This document shows, piece after piece, positions 18,378 to 27,717 of a DNA stretch of 64,000 nucleotides. Within the stretch, counting starts at the first letter, position 1; every line of letters starts with the position of its first letter. The notes below the pieces were generated by a model that was not told the DNA's origin, did no database searches, and saw only the letters and a program-made list of their open reading frames with translations. A program made the position numbers and the translations under genes. Source of the DNA: Methanobacterium petrolearium (GTDB lineage: Archaea > Methanobacteriota > Methanobacteria > Methanobacteriales > Methanobacteriaceae); the NCBI RefSeq assembly GCF_017873625.1, contig NZ_JAGGKL010000006.1:1-64000 (forward strand). Direction: 5' to 3'.

Positions 18378-18863
18378 ATGAAAGAATCAAATAACAATAC
18401 AAAAAAAGTTGAAATTAATGAAGAATGCGAAGATTTAGATTTCCGAGAACTAACTGCACCGTGCGGTCTGGATTGCTTTAATTGCCCTGTTTATCTTGCA
18501 AATTTTAATGAGGAGATCAGAAAACAATTAACATTAGGGCTTAGAGAGCGTGGTTTACCAACAGATAAAGTTACATGTCAAGGATGTCGGAAGGAGAATG
18601 GTATTTGTCCCCTTGGAGGTTTAATGACCGAACCATGCAAAGTATTTAAATGTGTCAGCTTGAAAGGCATTGAGTCCTGTGCTGACTGCGATGATTTCCC
18701 TTGTGATCATCTACATCCATATGCAGACAGGGCATCGGAAGTTCCGCACAACACGAAAGTATTTAATCTGGCATTGATAAGGAAAATGGGTGTGGAAAAA
18801 TGGGCTCAAGAAAAGGCAAAACAAGTAAAGGATACTTATTTCAATGGAAAGTGGAATATTTAA
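18378..18863 (+). CDS. DUF3795-type cysteine-rich protein
   Basis: The 161-residue soluble protein carries CGLDCFNCPVYLA near residue 32, then CQGCRKENGICPL and CADCDDFPCDHL, the cysteine pattern of DUF3795 proteins common in anaerobes. The cysteines probably bind zinc or an Fe-S cluster. Function is unknown. It lies directly behind the flavoprotein remnant, and the original upstream context may have been changed by the deletion that created the remnant. Confidence 0.7.
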   Translation: MKESNNNTKKVEINEECEDLDFRELTAPCGLDCFNCPVYLANFNEEIRKQLTLGLRERGLPTDKVTCQGCRKENGICPLGGLMTEPCKVFKCVSLKGIESCADCDDFPCDHLHPYADRASEVPHNTKVFNLALIRKMGVEKWAQEKAKQVKDTYFNGKWNI

Positions 18864-19387
18864 ATGACAAAATAACAAGTGTCACCATAATTTAGATAAT
18901 ATTTTCACTTATTTTTTGAGTTTAAATGGATGAAACATTTTAACATCAATGAAAATACCAATAAAATAACTACATGAGTATATAAGATAGTTTAGGAATG
19001 AATGAGCCAAACAACATAAAATCATTAAGCGAACTGGTATAATAAAGGCATATTCCAATCATCACAGACCCTAACCAGCAATATAAAAACATTATCCATT
19101 TAGGGACAATTCAATATCTTTGCAATACTCAAATAACTTTTATGCTACTTTAAATAACTTTTTTGACATCTTTAAATAGGATGATGCATATGATTATATA
19201 CAGAATCAGAAAGTGTATTAAAATGATTACAATAATTATTATAAATTGGTACTTCCCTTTAAGAATGGGGGCTAAAAAAAAGTTTAATAACCGCTTTTTA
19301 ACGACCAAAAAGGAATAATATAAACTAGTTGGTTTTAATACAGGGATTCTTATAAAATTTAAAAAAAATATGTGGAGGAATGATATT
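18864..19387. other. Intergenic region, 524 bp
   Basis: AT-rich sequence between the DUF3795 gene and the cfbA-like remnant. No gene, strong repeat or clear RNA element seen. Confidence 0.45.
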
Positions 19388-19815
19388 ATGGAAACAGATT
19401 CACAATCAAAGGAAAATATTGGCATATTACTGATAGGACATGGAAGCAGTTTATCTGAAGGGAATAGTGTGATATGTAAACTGGTTGAAATGTATAAAAA
19501 AACATCAGATTACCCTGTTGAAGTAGGGTTTATGAATGTTGAGAAACCTACATACCCACTGCACTCAATACCTTGGCAAAAAAGGGCATTACAAAAATTA
19601 TTGCTATGCCTATTTTTTTAGCTCATGGTCTTCACACCAAACAAGATATTCCCTACATGCTTGGCTTAGGTGAAGGACGCAAAGATGCAGGTTACTACCA
19701 TGAGAAACAAGAGCAAATAGAATTTGATGGTGAAATTGTCTATCTTGATCCCATTGGAGTTGATGCAAGGATTGTAGAGATAATTGAAAAAAAGGTAGAA
19801 GACGCCCTTAAATGA
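19388..19815 (+). pseudogene. CfbA/CbiX-type sirohydrochlorin chelatase, frameshifted
   Basis: The first frame gives METDSQ...ILLIGHGSSL with the metal-site His of the short chelatases, up to NVEKPTY. The family continuation (ALNTLAKKGITKIIA then MPIFLAHGLHTKQDIP) is in another frame from about 19556. A single missing base near 19548-19556 explains the break, and restored length (about 142 residues) matches CfbA. Both catalytic His motifs (GHGS and LAHGLHT) survive, so the event is recent, or it is a sequencing error. GGAGGAATGATATT precedes the start. CfbA is needed for F430, so an intact copy should exist elsewhere. Confidence 0.65.
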
Positions 19816-19988
19816 GAGAACCTGCTAGAATTAATTTAGTAAAGATCAATCCATATGAAAATAAGAATTTTAAGTTTGAGACGGTTACCATCAAATCAAC
19901 AATTTGACAATGAATTGTTCATCCCACCAAAAAATCATGAATTCTTCTTTCATAGTTATAACATAAATTTTATAACATGAATTTATAA

Positions 19989-21713
19989 TTACAATCGCCA
20001 TGCCCTGGCGGCAGTTTGTGCCTCCCAGAAATTATAGTAGACTCCTTTTTCCTCCATGAGTTTTCCGTGATTCCCTTCTTCAACAATCCCCCCATTTTCC
20101 AGTACCACTATCTTATCCACAGATTTAATGGTGGAAAGGCGATGGGCAATGACTATGACTGTTTTTTCTTTTATTAACTCGTTTATTGCTTCCTGTATCA
20201 GTTTTTCATTTTGTGGATCGAGATAGACAGTTGCCTCATCCATAATAAGAATGGGAGCCTCCTTTAGTATGGCCCGGGCAATGGAAATCCTCTGTTTCTG
20301 CCCTTCACTTAATTTGGATCCACCCTCACCAATAATAGTATCATATCCTTCAGGCAGATTTCCTATAAATTCATGGCATCTGGCAGCTTTTGCCGCCACC
20401 ATAACCTCTTCATCCGTTGCATCCTTTTTACCTATTCTTATGTTCTCTTTAACAGTGTTATCAAATAATATAACATCCTGGAAAACTATGGAGATAAAAG
20501 AAAGCAGTTTTTCTACCGGGATATCCCTCACATCCTGGCCACCCATCTTTATCTTTCCAGAATCAACATCCCAAAATCTGGCTATCAAGTTGGTAATGGT
20601 GGTTTTACCAGCACCAGAAGGACCTATTAAAGCTGTAACACTTTCATCCTCTATTTTAAAACTTATATTTTCAAGTAAAGGCTCATCAGCATAGCTGAAG
20701 TTGACATTTTCAAATTCAATGTCAAACTTATCAATTTCAATCATTTGTTGAGGCTCTGGAAGGCTTTTTTCATTTAAAACACTGAATATATGGTGTATAG
20801 CATGGCCAATGGAGTGTTTAACATGCAGATATCCGTAGAGATAATGAGCCAAGGACTCTGAAAATGCGGGGGTGGCAATTATGAAAAATATCAGGACTTC
20901 CAGACTTAAGGTGCCAGTGAAATAGAAATATAACCCAAAAGGAAGGATAACAAAGATAAATAAACTGGAAAATACCAGGAGGATTATACTGGGGATGATG
21001 GTTGCTGATGTGCTCTGAATATTTTTGTCTTTGAAGTCTTCAACTGCTTCCTGGAATCTTTGAAATCTAACGATATCCTGGTTGAAAATTTTTATTACAG
21101 GGATGCCTTGTATAAACTCCACAATCCTGGAATTTACCTCAAATAGGGATTTTTCCCTTTCTTTTTTAACTCTCCCAGCTACTTTATCTGAATATCTGAA
21201 AGCCAACCATATTAAAGGTGTGATTGAAAGGGCAGCCAATGCCAATCTCCAATCCAAAATAAAAAACAGTACTAAGACTATTATAGTAGATATCTGAGAG
21301 CTGAGAAGATAGGGGGCCATATAGGTTACGAAATACTCAACTCGGGATACATATTCTCCTATGGTGGTGTTTAGTTCTCCTGTGGCAGTTTTGGTGAAAA
21401 AACCTAGTGAAAGTTTAGTTAACTTGTCACCTAATCTCATTCGCACATCATAGGAAATGGTTAATCCCAGCTCCATGGAACGCAGGAAAAGATGATAATC
21501 AATGATGTTAAGTATCACATAGCTGATGGCTATTAATCCAGCCAGTCCTAAAATTTTGACAATATCTAGTGATGGTTCTAGAAATTCCAGTATAACAAAA
21601 TAAAGAAATACTAAAGGTATGGTTTTAATCATTCCATAAATTGACATTAAAATTAAAATGGATTTTAACTGGGATTTTTTTTCACCTGCCAGGGTAAGCA
21701 ATTCTTTATACAT
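19989..21713 (-). CDS. ABC transporter half (exporter fold), second pair, subunit 2
   Basis: The 574-residue protein has six membrane helices (about 15-310) and a C-terminal nucleotide-binding domain with Walker A GPSGAGKTT, Walker B ILIMDEATVYLD and H-loop VIAHRLSTI. Its signature is LSEGQ instead of LSGGQ, suggesting one weaker ATP site in a heterodimer with the upstream gene. Such pairs with this fold include both exporters and siderophore importers (IrtAB, YbtPQ types). It is the last gene of the long peptide cluster operon, separated by zero bases from its partner, with GGTGTGATTAG before its ATG. Confidence 0.85.
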   Translation of the reverse strand: MYKELLTLAGEKKSQLKSILILMSIYGMIKTIPLVFLYFVILEFLEPSLDIVKILGLAGLIAISYVILNIIDYHLFLRSMELGLTISYDVRMRLGDKLTKLSLGFFTKTATGELNTTIGEYVSRVEYFVTYMAPYLLSSQISTIIVLVLFFILDWRLALAALSITPLIWLAFRYSDKVAGRVKKEREKSLFEVNSRIVEFIQGIPVIKIFNQDIVRFQRFQEAVEDFKDKNIQSTSATIIPSIILLVFSSLFIFVILPFGLYFYFTGTLSLEVLIFFIIATPAFSESLAHYLYGYLHVKHSIGHAIHHIFSVLNEKSLPEPQQMIEIDKFDIEFENVNFSYADEPLLENISFKIEDESVTALIGPSGAGKTTITNLIARFWDVDSGKIKMGGQDVRDIPVEKLLSFISIVFQDVILFDNTVKENIRIGKKDATDEEVMVAAKAARCHEFIGNLPEGYDTIIGEGGSKLSEGQKQRISIARAILKEAPILIMDEATVYLDPQNEKLIQEAINELIKEKTVIVIAHRLSTIKSVDKIVVLENGGIVEEGNHGKLMEEKGVYYNFWEAQTAARAWRL

Positions 21714-23447
21714 CTAATCACACCTTTTTATTTCCCAATCTAATATTGAAACATGCGTATCCCACATTTCCCTGAAAGAACCATTATAATCCATCAAATC
21801 CTCATAAGAGCCTCTTTCAACAATTTTACCTTCCTTCAGGACCAGTATTTGGTCGGCATTAGTGATGGTGTACAGTTTATGGGCTATGGCCAGGACTGTT
21901 TTATTTCTGGTTAGATTGCTGATGGCATCCTGGATAAGAGACTCATTTTCAGGGTCAATAAAGACTGTGGCTTCATCCAAAATAATAATAGGAGCATCTT
22001 TCAAGAGCGCCCGGGCAATGGAAATCCTCTGCTTTTCACCACCACTTAATCTTTCTCCTTTTTCACCTACGATAGTGGAATAACCATCAGGAAGCTTTTC
22101 TATAAACTCATGGCATCTGGCAGCCTTTGAAACCTTAACTATTTCATCCATAGAAGCTTCGGGGTTTCCTATTTTAATATTTTGGAGGATGGTGTCATTA
22201 AAAAGATAGGGATCCTGTAAAACAATAGATACATAAGATAAGAGATTTTTCAGGGTCAGATCTCTGATATCGCAACCGCCTATCATGATCCCCCCATAAT
22301 TCACATCCCAGAATCTGGCGATCAATCTTGCTATGGTGGTTTTACCCGCCCCAGATGGCCCCACAAGTGCACATCTGGTGCCTTGCGGCACATAGAAATT
22401 TATGTCATTCAGTACAGGGTTTCTATCATCATAGGAAAAAAATACGTTTTTGAAAGTTATATCAAAATGTTCTGCTTCCTTTTTTCCTTTATCATCTATA
22501 TTTTTTGTGGCAAATATTTTATTTATCCTATCCATGCATTCTTTTTCTTCCATCCCGTACCTTAAAAATTCATAAATCCGCATGAAAAGACCACCAAATA
22601 TGGGGCCGACTATTAAGAATAGTAGAAAGGTTTCCATTGCCAACATCCCTCTACTATAAAGCAATAATCCTACAGGGATAATAAATGCAAGAGTAGAGGT
22701 TATCAGACCCTGGTAAATGGTAAAGGGGGCTGCTCTTTGTCGGGACCATTTGATGACACTGTCCCTCCAGAAAGCCATACTTCCTTCATACTTTTTAAAA
22801 GATTCTGCAGTGTGGTTGAAGGCTTTTATCACTTTTATTCCCTGAACATACTCCACTACTGTGGAGTTAACCTCTGACTGGGCTGAAAGATATGCATCTA
22901 TCATCTCGCTCCACCCACTGCTTTTAAGGAGGATCACGGTTATTGCCAGGGCTACCGGTAACACAGAAGCCAGGGCCATTCTCCAGTCCATGATGAAAAG
23001 AAAGATTCCTAAAAACAAAGGAACGAAAATGGTGCTTATCATTTCTGGAAGATGATGGGCCAGGAAAAACTCCAACATTTCCACATTTTCATTCATAATC
23101 GTCTTAAGTTCCCCTGTATTCTTTTCATTGAAAAAACCAAGTGGTAGTTTTGATAATTTTTTCCCTAGTTCAATTCTCACGCTGTAGAGGATCTGGTAAG
23201 CTGCAACATGGGATATATTATAGGCATAGATAAGGACAACAGACATGACTACGTATACCACTGGAATCAAAGTCAAAATCCACCATATACGCGTTTCATC
23301 AGGATTAAAACTGAATATCTGTAAAAAAAGAAGATATATCAAGTAAAAGGGGATTATGGCAAGGGCACAGGAAATCACATGCAGCATGCAGGCAGAGGTA
23401 AGCTTTAATTTTCTCCTACCTGCCAGTTTAATCAGATCCTTAAACAT
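21714..23447 (-). CDS. ABC transporter half (exporter fold), second pair, subunit 1
   Basis: The 577-residue protein has six membrane helices and an ATPase domain with Walker A GPSGAGKTTIARL, canonical LSGGEKQ signature, Walker B IIILDEATVFID and H-loop AIAHKLYTI. It pairs with the next gene. Its closest relative in the window is the 33802-35553 protein, showing that the two ABC pairs arose by duplication of a gene pair. It follows the ECF ATPase gene directly (stop and GGTGAATAAAATG overlap), implying that the ECF module and this ABC pair work on the same or related compounds. Confidence 0.85.
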   Translation of the reverse strand: MFKDLIKLAGRRKLKLTSACMLHVISCALAIIPFYLIYLLFLQIFSFNPDETRIWWILTLIPVVYVVMSVVLIYAYNISHVAAYQILYSVRIELGKKLSKLPLGFFNEKNTGELKTIMNENVEMLEFFLAHHLPEMISTIFVPLFLGIFLFIMDWRMALASVLPVALAITVILLKSSGWSEMIDAYLSAQSEVNSTVVEYVQGIKVIKAFNHTAESFKKYEGSMAFWRDSVIKWSRQRAAPFTIYQGLITSTLAFIIPVGLLLYSRGMLAMETFLLFLIVGPIFGGLFMRIYEFLRYGMEEKECMDRINKIFATKNIDDKGKKEAEHFDITFKNVFFSYDDRNPVLNDINFYVPQGTRCALVGPSGAGKTTIARLIARFWDVNYGGIMIGGCDIRDLTLKNLLSYVSIVLQDPYLFNDTILQNIKIGNPEASMDEIVKVSKAARCHEFIEKLPDGYSTIVGEKGERLSGGEKQRISIARALLKDAPIIILDEATVFIDPENESLIQDAISNLTRNKTVLAIAHKLYTITNADQILVLKEGKIVERGSYEDLMDYNGSFREMWDTHVSILDWEIKRCD

Positions 23448-23448
23448 T

Positions 23449-25083
23449 TTATTCACCAGTATCTATCTCTTTTAATCCAAGGAGAGGGGGTTTTATTCCT
23501 GTTTTAAGGGTTATCTCAGTTATGGGTGCAGGTTTCAATCCAGCTTCCTTGAGGAGATCCAGTTCAGCAAATACATTCCTGGTATCTCTATCCAGGAGTA
23601 TAGAACCGTCTTTCATGACCACCAGTCTCTGGCAGTATTCTGCAGCCACCCGCATGTCATGAGTGATAAGGATGATGGTCACACCCTCCTGATTGAGCCT
23701 TTTCACCAGATTCATGAAGGAACTTACATGGTACCAGTCTTGACCTGTGGTGGGCTCATCTATAATCAAAATCTCTGGTTTTTTAACCAGGGCTGTGGCT
23801 GTGGCCACCCTTTGCCTTTCACCCCTACTCAAAGTCAGAGGATGTTCATTTCTGAATTGTTCCAAGCCCATTATACTGATAATTTCATCAACAACAGTTT
23901 CACTCCCTTCAAAACCATAAGCTAGCTCTGAATGAACTGAATCACAGAATAACTGGTGTTCAGGGTTCTGAAATAGAAATCCTGCTACATTAACCAGTTC
24001 TTTTCTCTGTTTTTCTGGATTAAAGCCCCTTACACTTACTGATCCCGGGCTGGGCTTCAATAATCCCATGAGGAGCAGGGCCAGGGTGGTTTTACCAGAA
24101 CCATTAGCCCCCAGAAGGCCCACTATTTCTCCCTGATTTATGGATAAATTGATATCATGCAAAGCTTTTTTATCACCATAGTGGAAGGATAGATCCTTAA
24201 TTTCCACCATTTTTTCAATTTGAAGCCCGTAGTTAAATATTTCCTGGGGAAATGCTTTGATGGGAAACTTCCTGAAAGTATCCAGGGCATCATCCACTGA
24301 AAGAGGAAGTGTCGGGACACCTAGTTTCAATCCTATTTCAACAGTTTGAGGAGGTCTCAGCCCAATATTCTCAAACAATCCGTTTTTGAATATTTTTTGA
24401 GGAGTATCATCGGCTATTATTCTGCCCTTATCCATGAGGATCAGCCGGTCCAGGTAAGTAGCCACATCATCCAAATGATGTTCAGCCATGATAATGGTCA
24501 TGCCTGCCTGGTTCAACTGGTGAATCACATCTAGTACCATTTCTCTTCCCTGTGAATCAAGTTCTGAGGTGGGTTCATCCAATACCAGGACTTCCGGTTT
24601 AACAGAGATGGCTGAAGCAATGACTACCCTCTGTTTCTCCCCACCTGAAAGTTCAAAGGGGTATCTTTCCCTTAGATCATTTATCCCCACCGCATCTAAT
24701 GAAAAATCAAGGCATTCTTTTATTTTTTCCACAGGATAGTTCAGATTCTCGGCAATAAATGCCACTTCATCTTCTACAGTGACACTGAAAAGTTGGACTT
24801 CTGGGTTCTGGAAGACCATTCCCACCTGGGTGGCCAGTTCTGGGATTTCGTGTTTGGCTGTGTCTAGGCCGCATACTTCTACTTTTCCCTCCATAACTCC
24901 ATTTACAGCATGGGGGATGATTCCATTAAGATGGTATAGTAAAGTTGATTTTCCACAGCCAGATTTTCCAGCCAGACCTATGAATTCACCCTTTTCAACT
25001 TCCAGATTAATGTTTTTTAAGGCGTATTCCTCAGATCGAAGGTACTTGAATGATAAATTAGTTATCGAGATTGTCTTATCCAT
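23449..25083 (-). CDS. ECF transporter ATPase, fused EcfA-EcfA' (peptide cluster)
   Basis: The 544-residue protein contains two ABC ATPase domains. The first has Walker A GKSGCGKSTLL, LSGGEKQ and VLDEPTSELD; the second has GANGSGKTTLA, LSRGERQ and IIDEPTTGQD. Group I/II ECF transporters need two ATPases, supplied here in one chain. It overlaps the EcfT gene context by a 2-bp gap and belongs with the three S components upstream. A second fused homologue lies at 54021-55550. Confidence 0.88.
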   Translation of the reverse strand: MDKTISITNLSFKYLRSEEYALKNINLEVEKGEFIGLAGKSGCGKSTLLYHLNGIIPHAVNGVMEGKVEVCGLDTAKHEIPELATQVGMVFQNPEVQLFSVTVEDEVAFIAENLNYPVEKIKECLDFSLDAVGINDLRERYPFELSGGEKQRVVIASAISVKPEVLVLDEPTSELDSQGREMVLDVIHQLNQAGMTIIMAEHHLDDVATYLDRLILMDKGRIIADDTPQKIFKNGLFENIGLRPPQTVEIGLKLGVPTLPLSVDDALDTFRKFPIKAFPQEIFNYGLQIEKMVEIKDLSFHYGDKKALHDINLSINQGEIVGLLGANGSGKTTLALLLMGLLKPSPGSVSVRGFNPEKQRKELVNVAGFLFQNPEHQLFCDSVHSELAYGFEGSETVVDEIISIMGLEQFRNEHPLTLSRGERQRVATATALVKKPEILIIDEPTTGQDWYHVSSFMNLVKRLNQEGVTIILITHDMRVAAEYCQRLVVMKDGSILLDRDTRNVFAELDLLKEAGLKPAPITEITLKTGIKPPLLGLKEIDTGE

Positions 25084-25085
25084 AT

Positions 25086-25865
25086 TTACACCGTATTAAT
25101 CACCACAATTCCTAAAACAGTTAGAGAGAATGCTGAAAATATCACATCATTCCTCCTAAATTTTATGGTTTTAAGGGAAGTTCTCATGCTGGAGTATCCA
25201 AATGCTTTAGTTTCTAAACTCAGGGCCATCTGTTTGGATGTTTTAAGGGAAGTGATGAGCAGTGTTTCCATTAGGAGAACCATGTCTTGGTAACTGGTTT
25301 TAATTTTCCGGAGTTTCTGGGCGTTTCTTATGGTATGGAAGTTCTGGAAGGTAAGGGGTATGAATCGTATGGACATGGTCACCATGAGGATCATCCATTC
25401 TGGAAATCTCATGTCTCTTAAAACCAGTATCATATCACTGGGATGGGTGGTGAATGGAATGATCAGGGGCGCCAGGACCACGGCTATCATACGCATGGAA
25501 AAAACCACTCCATACTTAAGGCCTTCTACAGTAACAGGAAGGGAACCTATCACCGGCACGTTGTAGGGTAGTATGTTGAATAGAACTGTTTTGGTGCCTG
25601 TGTAGTCTGGACGATCAGTATAAAACACGGCCTGGGTCAACATACCCATTACAACCAATAATAAAAGTACTAGGAAGACTGGTTTAAACTTCCGGATGGG
25701 AATATCTGCCATTACCCAGATTATTGCAGAAATAATGATCAGGAAGGCTAACATGATGTAAGATGAAGTTAAAAGAGCCGCTGCCATTATACAAAGGGCA
25801 AAAAGTATTTTAGAGCGAGGATCAAGCCTGTGTAATGGGGAATTGGAGTTAATATATTCAATCAT
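25086..25865 (-). CDS. ECF transporter transmembrane coupling protein EcfT
   Basis: The 259-residue membrane protein begins MIEYINSNSPLHRLDPRSK, the start of CbiQ/EcfT proteins, and has the coupling-helix motif near its end (LETKAFGYSSMRTS, corresponding to the Ala-Arg-Gly box). It links S components to the fused ATPase. The upstream ATG at 25907 is rejected because homologous proteins begin at the LHRLDPRSK region. Confidence 0.82.
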   Translation of the reverse strand: MIEYINSNSPLHRLDPRSKILFALCIMAAALLTSSYIMLAFLIIISAIIWVMADIPIRKFKPVFLVLLLLVVMGMLTQAVFYTDRPDYTGTKTVLFNILPYNVPVIGSLPVTVEGLKYGVVFSMRMIAVVLAPLIIPFTTHPSDMILVLRDMRFPEWMILMVTMSIRFIPLTFQNFHTIRNAQKLRKIKTSYQDMVLLMETLLITSLKTSKQMALSLETKAFGYSSMRTSLKTIKFRRNDVIFSAFSLTVLGIVVINTV

Positions 25866-25942
25866 AGAAGCACCAAATAAAGGCAAATATGCAGACAGAC
25901 AGTTCACTCGTTTTAACTTGTTTTTTTGGACTTCAAAATAGG

Positions 25943-26464
25943 TTATACAGATTCTAAAACGTTTTTAGCCTTCTCCCCGAGTTTATAACCTAAATATCCT
26001 CCAATTGCAAATGTAATTATGTGAGGAACTATTAAAGCAGCTATAGTCCATAAAGGAAGGTATAATCCATAAATTAGTACCATGATAGCCACGTAAACCA
26101 CACGAGAGACAAAGCCGTAGAGTGTGGATCCAATTACATCCAGTTTAAGGTTCATAGCATATTCAGGTGTGGATCTTAAAACTAATTCTAATACAACAGC
26201 CCCTGCAAGAGTGTTTAGTGCGGTTAAGGTCCCTCCATACATATGGGCAGATGAAAAGTCGATGAGTGTGTAGACAAGTCCCAGAGCCAGTATGGTGTAC
26301 CTTTTTCCAATCACCACTGCAGCAGCAATGAGTACCATCCCAAATAATATTCCGTGGAATAATGTACCCACAACAGTCCCGGCCAGCCATATCATCCCTA
26401 CTAAGAACATCAAAGCCAAAAAAGCCGCCATCATCACAATGTCACGTTTAGTGAAATCAAACAT
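25943..26464 (-). CDS. ECF S component, Trep_Strep/MptD-like, copy 3
   Basis: The 173-residue protein (MFDFTKRDIVMMAAFLALMF) has about six hydrophobic helices and a central MYGGTLTALNTLAG motif shared with the two neighbouring paralogues. It resembles the MptD (Trep_Strep) class of putative S components. Substrate is unknown. GGTGATAGGATGGTT precedes the chosen ATG. Together with the T and A genes downstream it forms an ECF importer. Confidence 0.72.
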   Translation of the reverse strand: MFDFTKRDIVMMAAFLALMFLVGMIWLAGTVVGTLFHGILFGMVLIAAAVVIGKRYTILALGLVYTLIDFSSAHMYGGTLTALNTLAGAVVLELVLRSTPEYAMNLKLDVIGSTLYGFVSRVVYVAIMVLIYGLYLPLWTIAALIVPHIITFAIGGYLGYKLGEKAKNVLESV

Positions 26465-26488
26465 AACCATCCTATCACCCAAACACCT

Positions 26489-27016
26489 TCAGACTGATTC
26501 CAATGTACCTTTAACTTTAATTCCAATTTTATTCCCTAAAAATCCTCCAATAGCGAAAGTTACCATGTTTATAACTATATAAGCTACAATGATGTATCCT
26601 GGTAAGGTCATCCCATAGATGAATATCAATATCAACATGGAAGCCAGCCTATTGGAAAAAGCATATAGGGTTGCACCAATTATATTCATTTTATTACTGG
26701 CTGCATATGGTTCTGAGAGCTGCAAAATTGCCTCCAGGACTATGGCACCAGCCAGATAACTTAATGCCATGAGAGTGCCACCATACATGGGGGCGAAAAA
26801 TAGTTCAATTATGGTTTTTACAATTCCCAGAGTTAAGATAGTATATTTCTTCCCTACAACTATTGCTGCGATTATAAGGACTGCGCCGAAGAGTATTCCA
26901 TAAACAAAATTACCAACAACTGTCCCAAGAACCCATACTACCTCTGTCACCATCAGCAGCGCTAGAAATGCAGCCATAAGCGTGACATCTCGTGTGGTGA
27001 ATGGAAATTTAGCCAT
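26489..27016 (-). CDS. ECF S component, Trep_Strep/MptD-like, copy 2
   Basis: The 175-residue membrane protein (MAKFPFTTRDVTLMAAF) carries the shared MYGGTLMALSYLAG motif and GGFLGNKIG near its end. It is separated by 24 bp from copy 3. Three parallel S components for one ECF core would allow uptake of three related molecules or formation of a hetero-oligomeric binder. Confidence 0.72.
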   Translation of the reverse strand: MAKFPFTTRDVTLMAAFLALLMVTEVVWVLGTVVGNFVYGILFGAVLIIAAIVVGKKYTILTLGIVKTIIELFFAPMYGGTLMALSYLAGAIVLEAILQLSEPYAASNKMNIIGATLYAFSNRLASMLILIFIYGMTLPGYIIVAYIVINMVTFAIGGFLGNKIGIKVKGTLESV

Positions 27017-27174
27017 TTTTTTACAACATCCTCTAAAATTTTGTTATTAATAATTTTAAAGTATTAAAATCTTATCAACAATTAGTATAAAATTATTCAA
27101 TATAATATTTTCTATTTAATTTTTATTATTAATTTTACTCCTATTTGCTTCAAAAAGGTAATAAAAAAACAACA

Positions 27175-27696
27175 TTACATAGATTCTGAAACGTTTTTTA
27201 ATCTTTTTCCTAATTTATAACCTAATAAACCACCTATCGGAAATGTGACGGCAAAGGAAGCAATTGCGCCCATAGTTAACCAGGTTGGTAAAACCAAATT
27301 ATACACAAAGATTATTATGAGTACATAAAATGATCTGGATACAAGACCATAGGCTAAAGTCCCTATCACTGCGATATTCCTGTTTTCACAATATGGTCTT
27401 GAAAGTTGCAACATTCCTTCAAGAACCATAGCACCTGCCAAATAAGCAAATGCTGCCAAAGTTCCCCCGTACATCTGAGCAAAAGCTAAATTAATAATTG
27501 TGTTGATGATTCCAATAATGAGAATTGTACCCTTTTTGCCAATTACCCTAGCAGCGGTGATTAAAATCATCCCATACACTACCCCATAAATAATGACAGC
27601 AACAAAGGGGTTTAGCCATACCATATCCACCATCAAAAGCATAGCTATAAAAACGGCTATTCGGGTAATATCATAAGTGGTAAAGTTCATTTTCAT
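27175..27696 (-). CDS. ECF S component, Trep_Strep/MptD-like, copy 1
   Basis: The 173-residue membrane protein (MKMNFTTYDITRIAVF) has the motif MYGGTLAAFAYLAG and GGLLGYKLGKRLKNVSES at its end, close in layout to copy 3. A 158-bp gap to copy 2 with AT-rich sequence could hold an internal promoter. Whether the start is this ATG or the ATG two codons later cannot be decided. Confidence 0.7.
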   Translation of the reverse strand: MKMNFTTYDITRIAVFIAMLLMVDMVWLNPFVAVIIYGVVYGMILITAARVIGKKGTILIIGIINTIINLAFAQMYGGTLAAFAYLAGAMVLEGMLQLSRPYCENRNIAVIGTLAYGLVSRSFYVLIIIFVYNLVLPTWLTMGAIASFAVTFPIGGLLGYKLGKRLKNVSESM

Positions 27697-27717
27697 TAAA
27701 TTTCTTCCCATTAAAGA

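Noticed and set aside
18000..18402. Minus-strand frames over the flavoprotein remnant
   Set aside because: They have poor composition, no ribosome sites, and are shadows of the degraded plus-strand gene and the DUF3795 start.
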